From Candidatus Gastranaerophilales bacterium (GTDB taxonomy: Bacteria; Cyanobacteriota; Vampirovibrionia; Gastranaerophilales; Gastranaerophilaceae), in assembly GCA_944322935.1 (NCBI GenBank), contig CALUQO010000004.1, forward strand, positions 1 through 64,000: a stretch of 64,000 bases of DNA, given 5' to 3'. A model generated the notes under the pieces. It was not told where the DNA came from. It did not search any database and saw only the letters and a list, made by a program, of their open reading frames with translations. Within the stretch, counting starts at the first letter, position 1. Every line of letters begins with the position of its first letter. Of this stretch, positions 51,152-61,167 are shown piece after piece. The position numbers and the translations under genes are program-made.

Positions 51152-52108
51152 TTGTCAGATTCTGTTTTCAACACAAAATACAATGAAATTTTAAAGATAA
51201 TAAGTCCGGATTTTGACACGCTGGAGAGCAGCTTAACCGCTCATCTGGACAGCGAAAAAACCTCACGAATAATCCCGATTATAAAAGATTTTTTAGGCAA
51301 TAAAGGCAAAAGAATACGTCCTGCGCTGATTTTTCTTTTTGCACACGCACTGGGCAAAAGCTGCAGCGAATTCGTCACAAAAATAGCGCTGGCCAACGAG
51401 CTTTTGCACAACGCGACACTGATTCACGACGACATAATCGACTGCTCGCTTTTAAGACGGGGAAAAACAACGCTTAACTTTGATTATGACAACAAACTCG
51501 CCGTGTTAGCAGGAGATTTTTTAATAGCCAGAGTGCTGGAGCTGCTTTTTGATATAGAAGACACAAATATACGCAAACTTCACGCCGACGCTGTTTCAAA
51601 ACTTATAAACGGTGAATTAAACCAGTATTTCAGCCGCTACAAGCTTTTGAGCATGGACAAATACATAGAAAAATCAAAAGATAAAACAGCACGGCTCTTC
51701 GAGGCCGGTATAAGCTCTGTGTATCTTTACCAAAACAATGAGCCCTCACATCTTGAAAACATAAAGAATTTTGCGCTCAATTTCGGTACAGCGTTTCAAA
51801 TATTAAATGATATAGACAACTTTAAAAATTCTCAAAGCATTGAAGAAGATTTGAAAAACGGGGACTACAGCGCTCCTCTAATCTTTTATGTGCATGAAAA
51901 ATACCACGGTGATATGTCAAAAGTTCAAAACACAGGTTTGCTCTTTAAACAGATACAAAATTCAGAAGCAATAACACGCACAAAAGAGCTCGCAAAACAT
52001 TACATTAACAGGGCTATTGAAAATATATCATTTATTGAGGATAATCAATATAAAAGAGCGATAATCAACCTTTGCAATCTAATCGCAGGTACGGAAAATA
52101 ATGGATAG
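51152..52108 (+). CDS. Polyprenyl diphosphate synthase, second Asp motif altered
   Basis: 318 residues from a TTG start with GAGGAG 5 nt upstream. Elongates allylic diphosphates with IPP to make the side chain of quinones or the undecaprenyl-type carrier. NKGKRIRPALIF, the first Asp-rich motif HDDIIDCSLLRRGK and KDKTARLFEAG are all conserved. The second Asp-rich motif, normally DDxxD, reads NDIDN (AFQILNDIDNF), so two of its metal-binding Asp are Asn. That may lower activity or make it a regulatory subunit of a heteromeric synthase. Its end overlaps lepB by 8 bp. Confidence 0.85.
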   Translation: MSDSVFNTKYNEILKIISPDFDTLESSLTAHLDSEKTSRIIPIIKDFLGNKGKRIRPALIFLFAHALGKSCSEFVTKIALANELLHNATLIHDDIIDCSLLRRGKTTLNFDYDNKLAVLAGDFLIARVLELLFDIEDTNIRKLHADAVSKLINGELNQYFSRYKLLSMDKYIEKSKDKTARLFEAGISSVYLYQNNEPSHLENIKNFALNFGTAFQILNDIDNFKNSQSIEEDLKNGDYSAPLIFYVHEKYHGDMSKVQNTGLLFKQIQNSEAITRTKELAKHYINRAIENISFIEDNQYKRAIINLCNLIAGTENNG

Positions 52109-52787
52109 AGAAGAGATTAACGAAATTCAAACAGAAGAAAAAAAGCAAACACCGAAAGAAAAATTTATCTCGGGACTGCAAGAAACAATAGAAACTGTTG
52201 TTTTCGTTCTTGTAATGGTTATAATAATCAGATTTTTTATAGGTGAAATCCGCTGGATTCCGTCCGCATCTATGCGGCCTACGCTGATAGAAGGCGACAG
52301 AATCTTTGTCGAAAGATTTTCACGTTTTTATGCAGAACCTAAAAGAGGGGATATAATGGTATTTTATCCACCCGAAGAAGAAATAAAAACCGACCCTGTG
52401 TCTATCATGGCGCGTTTAACAGGATTTTTCTGCAAAGATATCGCTTACATAAAAAGAGTCGTGGGGGTTCCGGGGGACAAACTCGAGGTTAAAGAGTTTT
52501 CTAACGGCACATTTAAAGTTTATATAAATGACAAACCGCTCAACGAGCCTTATATAATGAGCCCCGATGACTATATCCCGTGTTCAAACGAAATGTTTTG
52601 CGGGCCGATGCAGATTCCCGACGGAAATTATTTTATGATGGGGGACAACAGAGGCAACTCTCAGGATTCAAGATTCTGGGGATTTTTACCCAAAGAAAGA
52701 TTTATAGGAAAGGCTATATTCATTTTCTGGCCGCTTCACAGATTGAAAACATTCCACAGGCCGGACTACGGCAATATAAATAATTAG
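52101..52787 (+). CDS. lepB: Signal peptidase I
   Basis: 228 residues. One N-terminal membrane anchor (TVVFVLVMVIIIRFFIG), then the catalytic Ser57 in SASMRPTLIEGD and Lys118 in AYIKRVVGVPGD, and MMGDNRGNSQDSRFWG. Cleaves Sec/Tat signal peptides outside the membrane. Translationally coupled to the preceding synthase. Confidence 0.95.
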   Translation: MDREEINEIQTEEKKQTPKEKFISGLQETIETVVFVLVMVIIIRFFIGEIRWIPSASMRPTLIEGDRIFVERFSRFYAEPKRGDIMVFYPPEEEIKTDPVSIMARLTGFFCKDIAYIKRVVGVPGDKLEVKEFSNGTFKVYINDKPLNEPYIMSPDDYIPCSNEMFCGPMQIPDGNYFMMGDNRGNSQDSRFWGFLPKERFIGKAIFIFWPLHRLKTFHRPDYGNINN

Positions 52788-52828
52788 ATTTATATTACCA
52801 GTATTGAAGTTATTTAATTTAAACAATT

Positions 52829-52859
52829 AAAAGCCGCAGCATATTTTGCAGCGGCTTTT
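52829..52859 (+). terminator. Rho-independent terminator after lepB
   Basis: AAAAGCCGC (52829-52837) pairs with GCGGCTTTT (52851-52859), followed by further T. It also lies just past the converging minus-strand gene. Confidence 0.82.
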
Positions 52860-52882
52860 TTGTACAAAAATATTTTTTTCAA

Positions 52883-53290
52883 TTAATTTCCCTGGGCGTT
52901 TTCACCCTTTTTAAATAATTTTGAAAAGAAATTTTTTGTTGCATCATAAGCTTTACCAACATTTGTATTAACAAATTCACCTGTTTTGGCAACACCCAGT
53001 TTTACATAATGCAAACCTTTTTGGAAAATGTTTTCCGTACCTGCCAATTTTGCTGCAGGGTCAAATGTTTTAGGCAAATATTTTCTGCCCAAACCTGTTG
53101 CGGCCGCTAATACAACAACAGTTGCGAGAGTTTTTAAGAACCAATGACTTTTCTTTTTAGCGGGTTGCTGCCCGTAAGGAGCGTCCATTGGCGTGCTGGC
53201 TGCCGGCTGCTGGTTATTTATGGAATAAGTCGGTTTTTGTGAAACCGTTGCCTGTGTCATCGGCGTAATAGTTGAGAAACTTGTTGACAT
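52883..53290 (-). CDS. Small single-pass membrane protein with Q/P-rich N-terminus
   Basis: 135 residues. A low-complexity Thr/Gln/Pro N-terminal 50 residues, then a KKK-flanked membrane helix (WFLKTLATVVVLAAATGLG), then a basic helical C-terminus (NVGKAYDATKNFFSKLFKKG). The layout resembles the membrane-anchored paralogues at 13-14 kb (hydrophobic helix followed by a FFxKLFK motif), although overall similarity is low. No FKG tag. Function unknown. Confidence 0.7.
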   Translation of the reverse strand: MSTSFSTITPMTQATVSQKPTYSINNQQPAASTPMDAPYGQQPAKKKSHWFLKTLATVVVLAAATGLGRKYLPKTFDPAAKLAGTENIFQKGLHYVKLGVAKTGEFVNTNVGKAYDATKNFFSKLFKKGENAQGN

Positions 53291-53477
53291 TCTTACACTC
53301 CTTTTTTACACACTGTGTTTATATAAAACTGCAGAAAACTTTTTATTGCTACCTGTATCGGTCATGTTAAAAATTATGAAACATTTTGTTACATTATAAC
53401 ATTTTTTATATAGTTTTGGAATATTTTTTTAAGAACTGTAATCTATATTATTAGAGAACGGAATATGAGGAATTTTT

Positions 53478-56400
53478 ATGAGTATAAAAATAAATATTGG
53501 CGAAGACGTATTGGATAATGCAAAATTTGTTGCCTGCAAAGTCGATGATACTTATATGAGAAAAAGAGTATATGCCCTTGGTATTGCCGCAAATGCAACG
53601 GCCAAATACCTTACGGAAAACGGATTAAAAACTCTGTCCAATCACAGTTTGTACAAGTCCGCGGTATTTGCAAAAGAAATTGAAATTGCCGATATTTATG
53701 CAAACAATGCAAGATTTGATGTAAGGGTTACGTTTAACGATACCTCATTTACGGTTCCAAAGCTGCATGTAAAATATGATATTAAGCCCGAAGCTTATAT
53801 TGTTGTAAGATTCGATAATTCGTTAAAAGATATTGAATTTTTAGGATTTATTCCCGAAAAAGAATTGACCTACGACAAAAACGGAGAAGAATACTATACC
53901 TATCCTTTAGATATCCTCAAACCTTTTGAAGACTTTATTCCTTATGCGGAAAACCTTAAGGTCACTAATAAAACGTATTCCGAACAAGAACACGATAATA
54001 TTCTGTCTTTATGTGTGGGCATAATTGACGAACAGGCGAGCGAAGCTGATAAAATTTACTTTATAAAACACGTTGCAGAATGTACTGTTTGCCGCGACAC
54101 ATTCTGTGATATCAATGATTTTGATGATATACTTTCGCAATTAAAAAATTATCGTGAACTTTTAAACGACAGTACATTGAGTGTTTTATCCGGAAACAAA
54201 AAGGAGGTGGATCAAGCAGCTATCGCTCATATGGCATTGGTTGAAAACGCGAGCGAAGATTTTTTAATAAATGAACAACCGGACTCAGACGAGGACACTT
54301 TGCAGCCGCAAAACGAGACCTTAGCTGCCGGTGCCGCAGCAGGGGCTGCCGCCGTTGCAGGAGCCGCAATCGCAGCCGGTGGAGCGAAAGAAGCTGCAGA
54401 CGCCGCATTAGAGCCTTTGGTTTTAGATCTTTACGATAATGAACAGCAAACTTTACGGGAAGAAAAAAACAGTGAAAACACAGCCTCAACAACTTTAAAA
54501 GAAGATGATGAACCGGAACTTTTACTTGAAACACCGGACTATTCTGACGGCGAGGATAAAATCAACACCACATTAACCGGAAACAACACTTCACTGTTAA
54601 TAAATGAAGATGAAGACGGTTTTACATTGGAAATAAAAGATGATGATACGGAAGCGGATTCTGCCGGGGCATCAGCCGCTCAAGATATTTTAACTGCGGA
54701 TAATACGAAATCCGACGAAGATGATACGCCTTTTATTGTTGAAGATCCATCCAATGAATCATTTGACGATTTGAATGCGTCTATTGACGCTTTTGCCAGT
54801 GAACCGGTTGATGAGCCGTTCTTGCTTGAAGAAGATGAGGAGACATTGCCGGAAACTGATACGCAAATGCCCGAAGAAAATACATATACGGCAGATGACT
54901 TATCGTCTGAACAGCTGCAGCCTCTTGAATTAAAAGAAGATAACGAGCCGACAACATCGTCAGATGAAAACACATCTATTGATTTTGATTTGGATGCTAT
55001 TACAAATTTAGAAAACCTTGATGACGAAATCACGCTTAATCTTGATGAAATTTCAGACAATGCCAAAGAACAAATTACCTCACAGGCTGATGCACCAGCA
55101 CCAACACCGGAACCGGTACTCGATGAGCCGGCAGAACAACCGAATGATATAACGCTTACCGAAGAGGACTTAATAAATATTGATGCTGATCCTATTGCTC
55201 TGAACGAAGATATTGAAGAGTTGTCTGCACCGGATGAAACGGCAACATTGACAGATGAGCCCGTATACCAAGAAGAAGTGCCGCAACTTGAAAGTGCAGA
55301 TTTCGAAACTGACATACTCTCGGGTGACCTTGATGAAATAGATGCATTAGCAGATGAGCACTTAACAGAAGAAGATGATGCAATGCTTGAAAGTGTCGGG
55401 CCGGAAACTGACTTACTCTCCGGTGAACTTGACGAAACAGACGCATTGGCAGGTGAAGCCATAATTAAAGAAGATGAACAGATACTTGAAAACGTCCCCC
55501 CCGAAACAGACATGCTCTCGGGAGACCTTGATGAAATCGACGCATTGACAGATGAACACATAATCGAAGAAGACGATGCAATGCTTGAAAGTGTCGGGAC
55601 GGAAACTGACATACTCTCCGGTGAACTTGATGAAAATGAAGAACACATCGAGCAACTGAACTCCGTAAACGATAATTTATCAGATAATTTATCAGCATTA
55701 AAGGAGGCAGATTCTCTGGATTTGGAAGATTTAGAAACCCTTGACTCAATAGAGCCGGCAGAAGAACTTCAACAGGAAAATCACATTGAATCAAATATTG
55801 ATTCCGATGACATGTTGATAGCAGATGATGATATATTGACAGAAGAAAATGTTGAAGACGAGTGGCCTGCTTCTTCTCACCCGCAGGAGCCTGTCGAATT
55901 AAAATATGACGATTTAAATGATGATGAAACATTTAAAATTCAAAACGACAACAAAAATGATGATATAAATTCGGATGTTTTTGATTTGAACAAACAAGAA
56001 CCGGTAATGGAATCATTAGATGATGATTCCGAACAACACGTTGCCGACTTTGATTTTCCTGATTACAACTATGAAAACATAACGCTTGAAGAACAGCCGG
56101 AAAACTCAGTAAACGAAACTGCAGAATTAAACCAACAGGAAGAGCAAAACGATACAAAACAGGAACATAATATGCAAGAAGAACAACCTCAACAACAGGA
56201 TACAGACACTGATGATGAAGAACTCCATGGGCTTTTGGACGACGATTTGTTAGCGTTGCTTTCTGATGAAGATCAGGCTAATACTTCTGACAACGAAGAA
56301 AACTCTAGCACACAACAACAGGTAAATGAAGAGAATTCTGTTGAGCAGCAAACCCCTGATGCAACAATCAGTGATGATACTATTGATGCTCAGGAAGAAA

Positions 56401-57098
56401 ACGGGGAAATTGAAAATCTTTTTGATGAACAGGAAGCACCGCAAGACGGCGAACAGGTAGAACTGGATATATCTCAAGAACCGATGAGCGCCGAAGCGGT
56501 AAAGAAGACTAAAAAACTTGCTATTGCCGGTGCACTTATTGCATTACTGGCTATAGGCGGCGTTGCCGGCGGTTATTATATGTATCAAAAAAATATTGCA
56601 GCAGCAAACAATGATTCAGCAGACACCGCGCAGGATAATCAGGTCTTTGATTTCAAAAATAATGCAGTTCAGGGAGAAGAAGAAGACACTTCTTCGGCTG
56701 CCGTATCACAAGATATCAATAAATCCATGACCAATTCTTTTTCGGACAAACCGGCCGCTATTTCCATAACAAAATTGTCATGGCAGGTAAGTGAAAAACT
56801 TGCAGTCGAACCTTCTGTTAAAGAATATTTACAAACTGCAGGAAAAAATATTCAACTAAATTTACAAAATGATTTAGCAAATTCTGCTGATGTTGCATTT
56901 AATAACAGTGTAAAAGTTTCATTTGAAATTGCACCCGACAATACGATGAAAGGCATACAGGTACTGGAATCCAGCGGTTCCGACAAAATAGATGCAACTA
57001 TAACAAAAAGCATAAAAAATACTCTTAAGTATATAAGCGTTCCAAAATTGCAAAATTATAAGTCGGATTATTTCTTAACTTTAATAATTAATTTCTAA
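53478..57098 (+). CDS. 1206-residue acidic repeat protein with TM helix and TonB-like end
   Basis: Residues ~1-230 form a folded N-terminal domain resembling the cyanobacterial DUF1822 group, ending with a Cys-rich patch HVAECTVCRDTFC (about 198-212) suited to metal binding. Residues ~260-1000 are extremely acidic and disordered, with a 33-residue repeat (about 605-720). A single membrane helix (LAIAGALIALLAIGGVAGGY, about 1014-1035) follows a basic KKTKK stop. The last ~110 residues, outside the membrane, look like a TonB C-terminal domain (KVSFEIAPDNTMKGIQVLES...YFLTLIINF). It may be an anti-sigma-like or energy-coupling sensor: acidic cytosolic part, Zn-patch, periplasmic TonB fold. A sigma-region-4-like gene follows 59 bp later. 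Confidence 0.75.
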   Translation: MSIKINIGEDVLDNAKFVACKVDDTYMRKRVYALGIAANATAKYLTENGLKTLSNHSLYKSAVFAKEIEIADIYANNARFDVRVTFNDTSFTVPKLHVKYDIKPEAYIVVRFDNSLKDIEFLGFIPEKELTYDKNGEEYYTYPLDILKPFEDFIPYAENLKVTNKTYSEQEHDNILSLCVGIIDEQASEADKIYFIKHVAECTVCRDTFCDINDFDDILSQLKNYRELLNDSTLSVLSGNKKEVDQAAIAHMALVENASEDFLINEQPDSDEDTLQPQNETLAAGAAAGAAAVAGAAIAAGGAKEAADAALEPLVLDLYDNEQQTLREEKNSENTASTTLKEDDEPELLLETPDYSDGEDKINTTLTGNNTSLLINEDEDGFTLEIKDDDTEADSAGASAAQDILTADNTKSDEDDTPFIVEDPSNESFDDLNASIDAFASEPVDEPFLLEEDEETLPETDTQMPEENTYTADDLSSEQLQPLELKEDNEPTTSSDENTSIDFDLDAITNLENLDDEITLNLDEISDNAKEQITSQADAPAPTPEPVLDEPAEQPNDITLTEEDLINIDADPIALNEDIEELSAPDETATLTDEPVYQEEVPQLESADFETDILSGDLDEIDALADEHLTEEDDAMLESVGPETDLLSGELDETDALAGEAIIKEDEQILENVPPETDMLSGDLDEIDALTDEHIIEEDDAMLESVGTETDILSGELDENEEHIEQLNSVNDNLSDNLSALKEADSLDLEDLETLDSIEPAEELQQENHIESNIDSDDMLIADDDILTEENVEDEWPASSHPQEPVELKYDDLNDDETFKIQNDNKNDDINSDVFDLNKQEPVMESLDDDSEQHVADFDFPDYNYENITLEEQPENSVNETAELNQQEEQNDTKQEHNMQEEQPQQQDTDTDDEELHGLLDDDLLALLSDEDQANTSDNEENSSTQQQVNEENSVEQQTPDATISDDTIDAQEENGEIENLFDEQEAPQDGEQVELDISQEPMSAEAVKKTKKLAIAGALIALLAIGGVAGGYYMYQKNIAAANNDSADTAQDNQVFDFKNNAVQGEEEDTSSAAVSQDINKSMTNSFSDKPAAISITKLSWQVSEKLAVEPSVKEYLQTAGKNIQLNLQNDLANSADVAFNNSVKVSFEIAPDNTMKGIQVLESSGSDKIDATITKSIKNTLKYISVPKLQNYKSDYFLTLIINF
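55290..55640 (+). repeat. In-frame 99-bp tandem repeat (3.5 units)
   Basis: Units start at 55290, 55389, 55488 and 55587 with exact 99-bp spacing. Each encodes 33 residues around ETDxLSGxLDExDALxxE. Copies differ at scattered bases, so it is old enough to have diverged but still in register. Confidence 0.9.
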
Positions 57099-57157
57099 TT
57101 CTATGATATGATATAATCAAATAAGTTAATTTATATTTATAGAATTGGGTTGTAAAA

Positions 57158-57751
57158 TTGGATACTATAAACGAACAAAGAGAGCTTATAGAGAAGTTAG
57201 TTAAATCAAATAACAAATTCAAAGGCAATGAAGATTTAATAGAGGATTTTTGTTCAGAAACGTATAAAAGATCCTATTCGTTATTTGATAATGTAAACAT
57301 CAAAGATATAGAAAACTATATAGCAAAAGTTGCAAATACAGCGATTTTGACTGTGTTAAAACAAAACGGCAGAGTAAGACGCCGGGATAACAAATACGTA
57401 AGCACTCATGAAGTGCTTATAAATCCGGTGCCGGCAAAAATACAGGAACCTGAAATTGTCGTCAAAGCACCTGAACCTGCTGTTGTATATGAACCTTTTG
57501 TTTATGATATAGCTGACCCGCGTGATTCTTTTGAAGAAAAAGTTGTAAGAAAAGATCTTCTTCAAAAAATTGTGGATATAGTTTTGATTGCTCAAAAGGA
57601 AAATCCTTCAAAAGAATTTTTGAAGATATTTTATCTCAGATACATAAAAGAATTAAAGCAAAAAGATATAGCCAAAGAGGTAAATATCTCACAAGCTGAA
57701 GTAAGTAAACGGTTGATAGAAATATTAAAAATAGTTAAATCTCATTTTTAA
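57158..57751 (+). CDS. Sigma-70 region-4-like transcription factor
   Basis: 197 residues from a TTG start; the SD is weak. The C-terminus has a sigma region 4 helix-turn-helix: FYLRYIKELKQKDIAKEVNI then SQAEVSKRLIEILKIVKSHF. The N-terminal half (LIEDFCSETYKRSYSLF, NYIAKVANTAILTVLKQN) has sigma-like helices but no clear region 2 for -10 recognition, so it may be a divergent ECF sigma factor or a paralogue that binds DNA only. It lies between the big acidic membrane protein and the STAND protein on one strand. Confidence 0.7.
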   Translation: MDTINEQRELIEKLVKSNNKFKGNEDLIEDFCSETYKRSYSLFDNVNIKDIENYIAKVANTAILTVLKQNGRVRRRDNKYVSTHEVLINPVPAKIQEPEIVVKAPEPAVVYEPFVYDIADPRDSFEEKVVRKDLLQKIVDIVLIAQKENPSKEFLKIFYLRYIKELKQKDIAKEVNISQAEVSKRLIEILKIVKSHF

Positions 57752-57828
57752 TGCTGTTAAATGTTTACATATGTAATTTAATTAATCTTTATAATATAAT
57801 AAGCTTAAAACAATAAGCGGTTTTTGTA

Positions 57829-60800
57829 ATGCTCTGTATAAAATGTAAAAAAATTATACCTGATAATCAGCTAAGATGCAGTTATTGCCACACTAAAGTA
57901 CAATCAGTCTGTCCGGTATGCGGACAGGTGAATCCTATAACGTCTGAATATTGCAAAAGATGCGGTTTGCAGCTTTTAAAACACTGCCAAAAATGTAACA
58001 GCATAAATCTTCCGAGCGCAAAAATTTGCCGCAAATGTTCTTATCCGTTCGTAAAAGATAAAGCGGAAATAGCCATAACTGATTTATCCAAAATGCAAAA
58101 AAATCCGGAAACTCCTGTCTCGCTTGATATACCCAATACAAAAATTTACACGGGAATATCAAAAGAACTGATGGCTTTGCAGGTTGGTGATGATAAAATA
58201 TCAGAAGGCCTTAAAAAAGAAAAATTGGCTGCTGCCAAAAAGCCGCTAATTAATTCAAAAATAGTTGTATCGGAAGAAAAAGTTGTTAAAAATATTGAAA
58301 AATTCACCCAAAAATCACCTATACAAAATGTGCAACCGCCTAAAAAAAACACAAACAATAAATCGGAAGATGTTTTAAAACCGGAATTTTCGGCAGATAT
58401 GCAGGCTCCCAAAATTTTGCCGGAAGAAACTGACACTAATTCTTATGAACCTAAAGAATATGATCAGATAAAAGCTAAAAATCATATTATCAATACTCTT
58501 AAGCAGCCTGAAAAGCTGATAATCGGCCTTAGTGCACCAGAAGGATACGGCAAATCAACTGTTTTAAGGTATCTTTTTAATGATTTGCTAAAACAAAATT
58601 ATATCTGGCTCTGGGGGGAATGCAGCGCTAATTCGCAAATCAGCCCTTTTGGAATATTTCAGGAAATTGTGCTGACTTTCTTTAACATGCCGAATTTTTC
58701 CAATATGTCAAACGATTTTATTCGTCAGGCAAGACGCATGCTTTCTGAAAGTTTGCCGTTTTTTAATGCTGATGAAATATCCAACCTTTTTAATTTCTTG
58801 TACCCGAGTATGACGGCAAAATATGAAGATATTTTAACAAACAAAGATGTCACCTTTGAATTGCTGGAAAAACTCATTTGCGAGTTATCAAAAAAATCAA
58901 AACTTATAATTATTATTGATGATTTTGATATGATAGACGGTGCATCATATGAGTTTTTGTCATATTTTGTTGATAACGGGCATCTCGGCGACAATATAAA
59001 GCTTATTATTTCTTATAAAGACAGCCGTATTACTCAGGGATATTTTTACTCGGAAAAACTTTTACAAAATCAGTACGAGGATGTAAAGTTGTCAAAACTG
59101 TCACCGAGAGATGCTGATAACCTGATAAAAATGTTTTTAAAAGGTTCAAATCCGTTGCCAAAACCGGTTTTTGAAAAAATTTATTATCTTTCACAGGGTA
59201 ACAGCGCTTATATAGAACAAATGATTGTTCTTTTAAATGAAAACAGGGCTTTTTATAAAGAAAGCGGCAAAATAAGATACAATCAAAACCCTATTGCACT
59301 AAACCTTCCCAAAAATCTATATGAAATTCTCGTACTCAGATTAAATCATTTGCAAAGGAAATATCCGCTTGCTTTTAAAACACTGTGTACGGCTGCAATT
59401 ATGGGCAACAAGTTTAATGTAAAATTGCTCGGGATAATTATGAAAACAGACCCGCAGCAATTCCAGAATACGATTAAAATGTTAAGCACATTTGCTTATA
59501 TATCCCAGTTTAATAACAATATCTACGAATTCAAAAACACGCTGCTGTGGCGTTTTGTATACGAAAAAGCAAAACAGAGCAAGGATTTTGTTTTATTAAA
59601 TGAAAAAATATTTGATATAATTAATTCTTTTACACTTTCAAGTAATGCTCTAAAAGCTCTTATTGCCCAAAGTTTAAATCAAAAACTTTTGGCCTTGAAT
59701 ATCTGGACTGATAATATAAAACTCTGTGCATACTTGGGCGATGAACATTTGTGGACACTTTCCCAAAAGCAGTGTTTAAAAATAGCGCAGGAAGAAAAGC
59801 CGGAAAATGAAGCTTTGATAATAAATAACATACAGGAACGCATGGGCAAATTGATTTATCAAAGCAGACCATCCGAGGCTATAGGATATTTATCTGCTTC
59901 GATTAACAATGCAATGAAAGTCGATAACAAGCCCAAAATAATAGAACTCACGGGATATCTCAGCAAGAGCTGTTCTTTGACAGGTAATTACTACGGCGTT
60001 ATTGAATCCGTTGATACGGCGTTAAAACTCATTGAAAGCCCGGACAAAAAGCTGGAATGTGCCTTAATCAAACAGAAAAAATTAAACGCAATGTTCTGCC
60101 TCGGCAATTCCGAAGAAATTTACAACATGGCAAGCAATGACATTATACCTGTTGTAGAAAAAGCGTTGTCTCATGAAATACCTTCTAACGGAATTTCTAT
60201 GGACATAATTTATGAGGCCTGGCTGGAAGGAAACCTGACCGTGGCTATGGCGTTGATTTCGCAGGGTAACAATAAAAGTTTTGAAATATTAAAACTAATC
60301 GACGAAATTGTTGCAAAAAACCACGTTGAAAACAAAAATTATCTGCAGCGGGTTAAACTTGCCAAAGCTCTTGCATATTCAATGCAGGGTAATTTGAAAA
60401 AGTCGGACGATATATTAATTTCACTGACTCAAGAAACAGCCAAAGAAGTTGTTGAGCCTGAAGTTATTTCTCTGTGGAATTTTATAAATATATTAAACAA
60501 ACTGCACAGACATGATTGGCAGAACATTAAGGCAGATTTATTCTCCGTTGTAACTTTTGCAAACAATTACAACGATGTACTGGTCAAAAATCTGCTTAAA
60601 GTATTCTTAGGCAAAATTTTGCAGGAAGAAGGCAATCTGTCTAAGGCTTTGAATATTTTCAATGAGCAAATTACGGTATTTGCAAAAGAAAAAATAGCTG
60701 CCGGTGCTTTTCTTTGCTGGTATTACATAGCAAAATTAACGCTTGTGACAGACGGAAGCGAAAAATCTTTGCATATCGCTCAAAAAGCGCTTGAAGTGGC

Positions 60801-61167
60801 CAAAAACCCAAAAATTTCAAATTACTATTTCATGGTATTGTTCAAAAAACTTATTGCAGAAATATACATAATTAAAGGTGATATGGAATCAGCCAAAATG
60901 TATATAGAAAAAGCTTTAAGAATAACAAAAAAATACAATATGAAACTGCTGAAAGTTTCTGTTTATCAGCTTTATGCAAAATATCTTGAAGAAATGGTTT
61001 CCAAAAGGCCTAAAAATGCCTCTACCTATGCACAAAATGCCGTTGCTGCTTATAAAAAAGCATTGTCATTGGCCGAAACATTGGAAATAGATGTCATTAC
61101 GGATGATGTCCAAAAGAATTTCAACTCATTTAAAACATTTTGTCAGTTAAATAAAATAAAAATTTAA
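57829..61167 (+). CDS. Zinc-ribbon + STAND/AAA ATPase + helical-repeat protein
   Basis: 1112 residues. Three CxxC-CxxC zinc ribbons at the N-terminus (Cys 3/6/17/20, 28/31/42/45, 53/56/67/70), then a linker to ~210. A STAND-type NTPase (~215-520) has Walker A APEGYGKST (about 236-244) and Walker B LIIIIDDFDMID. A long TPR-like helical C-terminus (~600-1110) ends in repeats such as MESAKMYIEKALRITKKYNM. Zinc ribbons fused to STAND ATPase and repeats suit a signal-activated switch that multimerises on ligand binding. The nearby sigma-like gene could be a downstream target. It converges with the next gene, sharing stop-codon bases. Confidence 0.8.
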   Translation: MLCIKCKKIIPDNQLRCSYCHTKVQSVCPVCGQVNPITSEYCKRCGLQLLKHCQKCNSINLPSAKICRKCSYPFVKDKAEIAITDLSKMQKNPETPVSLDIPNTKIYTGISKELMALQVGDDKISEGLKKEKLAAAKKPLINSKIVVSEEKVVKNIEKFTQKSPIQNVQPPKKNTNNKSEDVLKPEFSADMQAPKILPEETDTNSYEPKEYDQIKAKNHIINTLKQPEKLIIGLSAPEGYGKSTVLRYLFNDLLKQNYIWLWGECSANSQISPFGIFQEIVLTFFNMPNFSNMSNDFIRQARRMLSESLPFFNADEISNLFNFLYPSMTAKYEDILTNKDVTFELLEKLICELSKKSKLIIIIDDFDMIDGASYEFLSYFVDNGHLGDNIKLIISYKDSRITQGYFYSEKLLQNQYEDVKLSKLSPRDADNLIKMFLKGSNPLPKPVFEKIYYLSQGNSAYIEQMIVLLNENRAFYKESGKIRYNQNPIALNLPKNLYEILVLRLNHLQRKYPLAFKTLCTAAIMGNKFNVKLLGIIMKTDPQQFQNTIKMLSTFAYISQFNNNIYEFKNTLLWRFVYEKAKQSKDFVLLNEKIFDIINSFTLSSNALKALIAQSLNQKLLALNIWTDNIKLCAYLGDEHLWTLSQKQCLKIAQEEKPENEALIINNIQERMGKLIYQSRPSEAIGYLSASINNAMKVDNKPKIIELTGYLSKSCSLTGNYYGVIESVDTALKLIESPDKKLECALIKQKKLNAMFCLGNSEEIYNMASNDIIPVVEKALSHEIPSNGISMDIIYEAWLEGNLTVAMALISQGNNKSFEILKLIDEIVAKNHVENKNYLQRVKLAKALAYSMQGNLKKSDDILISLTQETAKEVVEPEVISLWNFINILNKLHRHDWQNIKADLFSVVTFANNYNDVLVKNLLKVFLGKILQEEGNLSKALNIFNEQITVFAKEKIAAGAFLCWYYIAKLTLVTDGSEKSLHIAQKALEVAKNPKISNYYFMVLFKKLIAEIYIIKGDMESAKMYIEKALRITKKYNMKLLKVSVYQLYAKYLEEMVSKRPKNASTYAQNAVAAYKKALSLAETLEIDVITDDVQKNFNSFKTFCQLNKIKI

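Noticed and set aside
55290-55640. Regular repeat considered as a CRISPR array
   Set aside because: The repeat is a continuous 99-bp coding unit in frame, without short repeats separated by unique spacers.
54680-55648. Long Ser-rich minus-strand ORF inside the acidic repeat gene
   Set aside because: It is the mirror of GAN/GAT-rich codons; no SD, and composition explained entirely by the plus-strand gene.
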